NCBI RefSeq assembly: GCF_910583865.1
Contig: NZ_CAJTYX010000038.1
Coordinates: 1 to 28,290, forward strand
Origin: an uncultured Muribaculum sp.
GTDB taxonomy: Bacteria; Bacteroidota; Bacteroidia; Bacteroidales; Muribaculaceae
Direction of reading: 5' to 3'
Length of the DNA: 28,290 nucleotides
A program made the position numbers and the translations under genes. This document shows, piece by piece, positions 23,755 to 28,290 of this stretch (positions are counted from its first letter, which is position 1; each line of letters opens with the position of its first letter). The notes under the pieces were generated by a model. The model was given only the letters and a program-made list of their open reading frames with translations. It did no database searches and was not told where the DNA came from.

Positions 23755-26583
23755 TCAGAAGCGAGGAGGACGGCCACCTCCGGAATGAGGGCCACCGGGT
23801 CCGCGCCGTGGTCCGCCGGGACCGGCCTCGTTGAATCCGTCCGGCCTTTTCCCTTTACCGAATGTGTTAAACCGATAGGAGAACGACAGCATGAAGTAAC
23901 GTGTAAGCGAATTGTAGCTCGTATCGTCGATATAGTTGGCGGTGACGCTGCGGCTCAGTGCCTTGCGGTTCTGCAGCAGGTCATAGGCCTTCAGCGACAC
24001 CGTGGCGTTGCGCTCGCGCAGGAACTGATAGGATATCTGGGCGTTCCACATCCATTCATCGGAGTCATAGCCGGCGGAATAGCCTCTATTGGCGGTGAAA
24101 CTGATATCGGTGCCGAGCACAAGACCGAACGAAGAATACCACTGACCGTTGAAACGCGCGCCGTAGTTTGTAATGTCACGCGCTGCGGCGCTCTCCAGAG
24201 TGTTGCGCGTGGTCTGCAGACCATAGAACGGACGGAGGTCGAGATCCCACACGTCGGTGCGGAACGCTATGCCTACCGAAGGTCGGAAATTGAACGAGCC
24301 GCTACGGTTGCGCTGTCCGTTGTTGAAACCGATTGTCTGCGAGTAGCGTGAAAACAAGTGCACGTTGGTCTGCCAGTGGCGGTTGCGCAGCGGCATGGAG
24401 AACATGCCGAAAAGACCGGCATTCCAGTTGCCGTTGACGTTGGCATAGGTGGTGAGCTGTCCGCCTGTCTGCTGATTGAAAGTGGTTTTGCTCACGATAG
24501 CGTTCTGCGTGACCTGCGCGTCGGCCATCAACATTATGGAGCGCTGAGCATCGGCGTTGAAGTCCTGGAAACGCAGACGCACATTGTGTGAGAACGACGG
24601 ATCGAGGTCAGGATTACCGACGACCACGCGTAGAGGGTTGGACATGTCGGCCACAGGCTGCAACTGCGACATCGACGGGGCGGACGTGCGTCCCCGGTAG
24701 TCGAGTGTCAGACTGCGGGTCTTTGACAGCTTGTGGCGATAGCGCAGGAACGGCGACACGTTCCAGACCCATCTCGATATGTTTTTGTCGGTGTTGATAA
24801 GATTGTCACTCTTCGACATCGAAGGGGACAGGCCGAAACCCACATTGAAATTGAAGTCTTTACTTATTTTCTTGAAGCCTATCTGCATGCGCTGGGTGAA
24901 GAAGCTGTTGCGGAAACGGTTGGAGAGATCGGCATTCCATACTTCGTCGAGATAGTCGACCACGGGATCGGAACCATCGCCCGGATATGTCACGGGGTGG
25001 TCGTAGACCATCTTGTCGGCATTGTTCCAACGGTAGTTCATGCGATAGCTGAAGTCGAGGAACATCCCCTTCTTAACGTCGCCGATAGGCTCGGTCCAAG
25101 TAGCGCGGAATCCCACAGCGTTGCTCCACGTGTGGTTGTCCGTGTACTGGTCCTGGAGGTCGTCGGGATCCACGCCTTCGGTGAAGAATTTGTTCCATGA
25201 GTAGGAATAGTCATCCTCGCGCACATTCGACATCGAATACTCCGCCATGAGCGAGAACGAGCGCCCCGGCTTGCTGCGAAACCGATGGTTGAACCATAGC
25301 TCGGCTCCGGCCTCATAGGATGTCCCCTTGGAGTCACCGGTGTTGATACTGCGGTTGACGAGGGAGCGCAACGCATCGCCGGCCATCGTGCGCGAGCTGT
25401 CGGCGCTCAGCGAATGGTTGAAGTTGAACGAGAAACGCGGTCTCACTTCAAGAGTGTTGAACGAGTCGGGCTTCCACTCGATACGGAAGTCGCCACGCAC
25501 GTTGTGACCCTTGTCGCGCGATGCGCTCTGCGAGTTCAGATACGACACCGAGTCGGGAAATATGTATTGCCGGTCCTGCCGTTTGCGGGTGTTCTGGTCG
25601 GTGTGGCTGTAGAGCAGGTCGCCGCCGGCGCGGAATGTCTCGTCCTGACGCCCCACGTTGAAGTTCATGCCAAGCGATTGCGACGTGTTTATTCCGTTGT
25701 TTCCGCCGAAACGCCGGAAACGTCCACCATTGCTGTCGGTAAACCCGAGCTGGTTGATGTTGTTGAAATTGCCGAGGAAAGTCACCTGGTTGCCGTTCCA
25801 GAATCGGTTGACGTTGAAATCGCCGGCATAGCGGCTGTCTGTGCCGGCACCGGCGTTGGCCACCCCGAACCAACCGTTTTTCATGCCCGGCTTGACTGTA
25901 AGGTTGATTACAGTCTCTTCTTCTCCGTCATCGACGCCTGTAAGACGTGCAAGGTCGCTCTTGCGGTCGACCACCTGAAGCTTGTCGATCATAGTGGCGG
26001 GGAGATTCTTTGATGCCACCTTGGGGTCGTCGGAGAAGAATTCCTTTCCATCGACAAGGATTTTTTTCACCTCCTTGCCGTGGGCGGTGATTTTACCGTC
26101 GCTGTCAATCTCTACTCCGGGGAGCTTCTTGAGCAGCTCCTCCATGGCCGCGCCGGGCTGTGTCTTATACGATCCCGCATTATACTCCACAGTGTCCTCC
26201 TTCACGACTATCTCCGTCTTGACCGCCGTCACCACGGTCTCCTTGAGTATGATCGACGACTCTTTTAGCACAATGGGATCAAGCTTGACATTGGACGATG
26301 AGACATTGACGTCTACATTCGCAGCATCATATCCTATATATGTCGCCTGAAGTATGTAACGGCCACGGTTCACTCCGCCCAGCCTGAACCGTCCGTCGAG
26401 ATTGGTAGTGCCGCCTTTGACGAAAGCACTGTCTTTGGCGGCAAGTAGCCGGACTGTCGCTTCGATCATAGGTTCGCCTAACGAATCGGTGACAATGCCG
26501 CTCACGTTGTAGGCTCCGGCGGCTGCAACAGTGGAAATAAGCAAAACAAAAGCCGTCAACGGCTTCCATAGGTAGTTCAACAT
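23755..26583 (-). CDS. TonB-receptor-like outer-membrane beta-barrel protein with carboxypeptidase-regulatory domain
   Basis: This 942-residue outer-membrane protein has a signal peptide (MLNYLWKPLTAFVLLISTVAAAGA). A CarboxypepD_reg-like domain (about 25-110: VSGIVTDSLGEPMIEATVRL, FRLGGVNRGRYIL) precedes a plug-like region (about 110-235: ELLKKLPGVEIDSDG, KKILVDGKEFFSDDP). The rest is a large beta-barrel of the outer-membrane type without strong TonB-dependent signatures, closest to the OMP_b-brl_3 class. The last aromatic strand ends at SYRFNTF. A Gly/Pro/Arg-rich tail of 34 residues follows. The substrate is unknown, and no SusD partner is adjacent. The frame opens at 26637, but the Met at 26583 starts the signal peptide. 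I found no clear -7 box for it in the divergent gap. Confidence 0.88.
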   Translation of the reverse strand: MLNYLWKPLTAFVLLISTVAAAGAYNVSGIVTDSLGEPMIEATVRLLAAKDSAFVKGGTTNLDGRFRLGGVNRGRYILQATYIGYDAANVDVNVSSSNVKLDPIVLKESSIILKETVVTAVKTEIVVKEDTVEYNAGSYKTQPGAAMEELLKKLPGVEIDSDGKITAHGKEVKKILVDGKEFFSDDPKVASKNLPATMIDKLQVVDRKSDLARLTGVDDGEEETVINLTVKPGMKNGWFGVANAGAGTDSRYAGDFNVNRFWNGNQVTFLGNFNNINQLGFTDSNGGRFRRFGGNNGINTSQSLGMNFNVGRQDETFRAGGDLLYSHTDQNTRKRQDRQYIFPDSVSYLNSQSASRDKGHNVRGDFRIEWKPDSFNTLEVRPRFSFNFNHSLSADSSRTMAGDALRSLVNRSINTGDSKGTSYEAGAELWFNHRFRSKPGRSFSLMAEYSMSNVREDDYSYSWNKFFTEGVDPDDLQDQYTDNHTWSNAVGFRATWTEPIGDVKKGMFLDFSYRMNYRWNNADKMVYDHPVTYPGDGSDPVVDYLDEVWNADLSNRFRNSFFTQRMQIGFKKISKDFNFNVGFGLSPSMSKSDNLINTDKNISRWVWNVSPFLRYRHKLSKTRSLTLDYRGRTSAPSMSQLQPVADMSNPLRVVVGNPDLDPSFSHNVRLRFQDFNADAQRSIMLMADAQVTQNAIVSKTTFNQQTGGQLTTYANVNGNWNAGLFGMFSMPLRNRHWQTNVHLFSRYSQTIGFNNGQRNRSGSFNFRPSVGIAFRTDVWDLDLRPFYGLQTTRNTLESAAARDITNYGARFNGQWYSSFGLVLGTDISFTANRGYSAGYDSDEWMWNAQISYQFLRERNATVSLKAYDLLQNRKALSRSVTANYIDDTSYNSLTRYFMLSFSYRFNTFGKGKRPDGFNEAGPGGPRRGPGGPHSGGGRPPRF

Positions 26584-26726
26584 AATGCGTGGAATTATCT
26601 TGATTTTTCTTTCTTCGTTTCTTTTGTGGGATTTCACGATTCATTGGAGCATTTTGACAAAAAAAGGTTTAAAAGACCTCCCGTTTTTTACCCTATTTAA
26701 CATTTGCGTTCCATTCATTTACAATA

Positions 26727-26762
26727 TTTGCGAGATTCCACGAAGCAATATGGATATCTTTG
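26727..26762 (+). promoter_or_regulatory. Probable promoter of the 26803 gene
   Basis: TATCTTTG (26755-26762) followed by CAG matches the -7 consensus. TTTG (26727-26730) lies 24 nt upstream, a little farther than usual. The leader would be about 35 nt before the ATG at 26803. Confidence 0.6.
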
Positions 26763-26802
26763 CAGAAAACTCCAATCACGAATCATAACATAGCGTAACC
26801 GT

Positions 26803-28137
26803 ATGACATCCAATCTGAGACATGTCATGACCGTAGGAATGCTTGTCGCTATATCTATCGTCAATATGGAGGCCGGTTCGCATAACACCGTGATAGCCGA
26901 TTCGACCGCCTGCACTCCTCTGCCCGGTGCGTCGCTGTTCGACTGCAACGGCAATGTGATCGGCATGTGCGATGCAAAAGGCCGATTTCCATATATACCT
27001 GCCACATCCTATCCTGTCACGGTCCGTTACCTTGGCTTCAAGGAGAAAATCGTGACCGACAATCGAACCGACACCATATTCTTGCAGGAAATTGCGGCTG
27101 AATTGCCGGAAGTTGTGGTGGAATCGAGAAGCCACAAGATGCTGCACATGCTGGCATACGTGCGAGAATATTCCACACTTTCGACCTACACCGACACCGT
27201 GCAGCTATTCAGGGAGAAGATGGTCGACTATATGCTTCCGGCCGACAAGACTGTCAGGTTCATAGGATGGTCTATTCCGCGAATCCTCAAAAGCAGGTCA
27301 TACTACAGGTTTACCGACTCTCAAGGCACGGACAGCGTAAGCAGCGAATGCAACCAACATTTTTCATGGTCGGACTGGATCGGTGTGACAGCACCTCCGG
27401 AGCTTCCCCGGGGTTTGACGGGCATGGAATCGAGCACCGACACACTCAGAGGAAAGTATGGGATAATGGAAGTATGGACGAAAAATGCAAGCCGGGTAAG
27501 CGTCGATGTCGACGTGCTTGCCGACACGACAAGCCGCAAATGGGTACCGAACCTTTCCGTGTTTTTCCGCAACCGCCTCGATTTCGACCGGTTTAATGTC
27601 CGTTTCAACTACGGTAATGTCGCGGGCGATTCAATCGCCCCCATGGACCTTACCGGATATTCATTCAATATCGAGTCAAACGGGCGTGGACACCCTATGT
27701 TCATGTTCAATCGTGTCGACGAGCCTTTCTTTGTAAACACCTACGCGGAAGTCTACATCATAGACAAGGAGTATGTCACTATTAAGGAAGCAAAAAAATG
27801 GGAGCGTCTTAGCAGTAGGGATCTGGCAGATCTCGAAATATACGAAGCCACAGAGGCTCCGGAGCTACAACCTTCGACACTCGCTCTTATCCATCGAGTA
27901 AACAATATCGATAATGGCCAAGTGAGACTGGCACTCACTCCGGATGCACGACTGGGGACACAAAAAGTGGTCAAACCGGATTTCGGGAAACGCGTGCTAC
28001 AACTTTTCAAAACAGTAACCGGCATAAGCCATGCGCGTGCAAGCCGAAAACGGAAACAACAATGGCGCGAGTTCCGTCATGATGTAATGCGTGAAAACAA
28101 CTCACGTGGAAAACCACAATCACCACGCGAGCAATAA
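26803..28137 (+). CDS. Exported protein with carboxypeptidase-like regulatory domain
   Basis: This 444-residue protein has a signal-like N-terminus (about 1-25, VGMLVAISIVNMEAGS). A short CarboxypepD_reg-like beta-sandwich lies at about 35-105 (TPLPGASLFDCNGNVIGMCD, YPVTVRYLGFKEKIV), followed by LPEVVVESR, which resembles the linker that leads into barrel domains in larger proteins. No barrel or plug follows here. Instead there is a region of about 330 residues I cannot assign, ending in a basic, Arg/Lys-rich tail (ASRKRKQQWREFRHD). Proteins of this shape are common in Bacteroidales but their function is unknown. It is divergent from the outer-membrane barrel gene, and the shared domain type suggests, without proving, a related role. 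Confidence 0.78.
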   Translation: MTSNLRHVMTVGMLVAISIVNMEAGSHNTVIADSTACTPLPGASLFDCNGNVIGMCDAKGRFPYIPATSYPVTVRYLGFKEKIVTDNRTDTIFLQEIAAELPEVVVESRSHKMLHMLAYVREYSTLSTYTDTVQLFREKMVDYMLPADKTVRFIGWSIPRILKSRSYYRFTDSQGTDSVSSECNQHFSWSDWIGVTAPPELPRGLTGMESSTDTLRGKYGIMEVWTKNASRVSVDVDVLADTTSRKWVPNLSVFFRNRLDFDRFNVRFNYGNVAGDSIAPMDLTGYSFNIESNGRGHPMFMFNRVDEPFFVNTYAEVYIIDKEYVTIKEAKKWERLSSRDLADLEIYEATEAPELQPSTLALIHRVNNIDNGQVRLALTPDARLGTQKVVKPDFGKRVLQLFKTVTGISHARASRKRKQQWREFRHDVMRENNSRGKPQSPREQ

Positions 28138-28183
28138 CTTACGCATCCTTGCACTGATTTTACATAAAAAAGTCATCCAAAAA

Positions 28184-28215
28184 TTTGGAAGTTATGCGAA
28201 AGAGACGTAACTTTG
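28184..28215 (+). promoter_or_regulatory. Promoter of the tRNA-Val gene
   Basis: TTTG (28184-28187), 20 nt, then TAACTTTG (28208-28215) give the best match to the Bacteroidetes consensus in the window. Transcription would start near 28222, about 16 nt before the mature tRNA 5' end. Confidence 0.85.
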
Positions 28216-28237
28216 CATCGCTTTAACGGAGAACACA

Positions 28238-28290
28238 GGGCGCTTAGCTCAGCTGGTTCAGAGCGTCTGCCTTACAAGCAGAGGGTCGGG
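28238..28290 (+). tRNA. tRNA-Val (anticodon UAC), cut by the window edge
   Basis: The acceptor strand GGGCGCT (28238-28244) is followed by TA and the D-stem GCTC (28247-28250) with GAGC (28261-28264). The anticodon stem TCTGC (28266-28270) pairs with GCAGA (28278-28282) around loop CTTACAA, anticodon TAC at 28273-28275, which reads valine GUA. The variable loop follows; the T-arm and 3' acceptor strand lie beyond the end. Other tRNA genes may follow. Confidence 0.93.

Noticed and set aside
26665..26692. A-rich/T-rich stretch with a short AGGTTT/AGACCT stem between the divergent barrel and 26803 genes
   Set aside because: No gene ends there, so a terminator makes no sense; the stem is short and includes a G-U pair.
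28101..28115. CTCACGTGGAAA as a half-conserved parS site
   Set aside because: Only the central CACGTG and a few flanking bases match, the palindrome is not maintained, and it is inside a coding region.
1..28290. CRISPR arrays, insertion sequences, integrase, toxin-antitoxin or known defence genes
   Set aside because: No regular spaced repeats, transposase or integrase motifs, or recognised defence domains were seen on either strand.

Overview
The window looks like chromosomal DNA of a member of the Bacteroidales (phylum Bacteroidota), probably of the Muribaculaceae/Prevotella type. Four things point there. The recognisable promoters have the Bacteroidetes -7 box TAnnTTTG with TTG/TTTG about 20 nt upstream. 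Starts lack Shine-Dalgarno sequences. The envelope families are typical of the phylum (DUF3078 and DUF5683 proteins, carboxypeptidase-regulatory-domain outer-membrane proteins, a periplasmic tricorn-like S41 protease, a lipoprotein S9 peptidase). One secreted protein has a C-terminal module of a kind common in this group. The family-level placement is inference.

Layout, left to right. 104-10710, all on the minus strand: a tricorn-like S41 protease; then, in transcription order from 8008 downwards, parA, parB, a DUF5683 membrane protein and an MltD-like lytic transglycosylase; and, further upstream, a compact three-gene unit (DUF3078 outer-membrane protein plus two small exported proteins of unknown function). 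10829-14204, minus strand: a membrane-anchored family-2 glycosyltransferase with a GTG start and an AT-rich secreted modular protein. 14564-16830, plus strand: nfnA-nfnB, the two subunits of the electron-bifurcating NADH-dependent ferredoxin:NADP+ oxidoreductase. 16941-18833, minus: a GH127/GH146-type beta-L-arabinofuranosidase. 19034-21367, plus: an AT-rich WG-repeat/coiled-coil exported protein. 21508-26583, minus: an S9 prolyl-oligopeptidase-family lipoprotein and a carboxypeptidase-regulatory-domain outer-membrane beta-barrel protein. 26803-28137, plus: an exported protein with a carboxypeptidase-like regulatory domain. The right edge cuts a tRNA-Val(UAC) gene that has a very clear promoter.

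How the genes work together. ParA/ParB act in chromosome segregation and are probably co-transcribed with a cell-wall lytic enzyme and a DUF5683 protein. The tricorn-like and S9 peptidases probably process peptides in the periplasm. NfnAB balances NADH, NADPH and ferredoxin in an anaerobe. The GH127 enzyme removes arabinofuranose from plant-derived glycans, but there is no SusC/SusD pair here, so this is not a full polysaccharide-utilisation locus.

I see no CRISPR array, transposase, phage gene, toxin-antitoxin pair or known defence system. The less explained items are: a pair of related terminator hairpins with a compensatory base pair; an extended promoter motif TAnnTTTGC shared by nine sites; a run of eight Gs where the -33 box of the WG-repeat gene should be; two DnaA-box-like direct repeats next to parA; and the three-gene exported-protein unit beside parAB.
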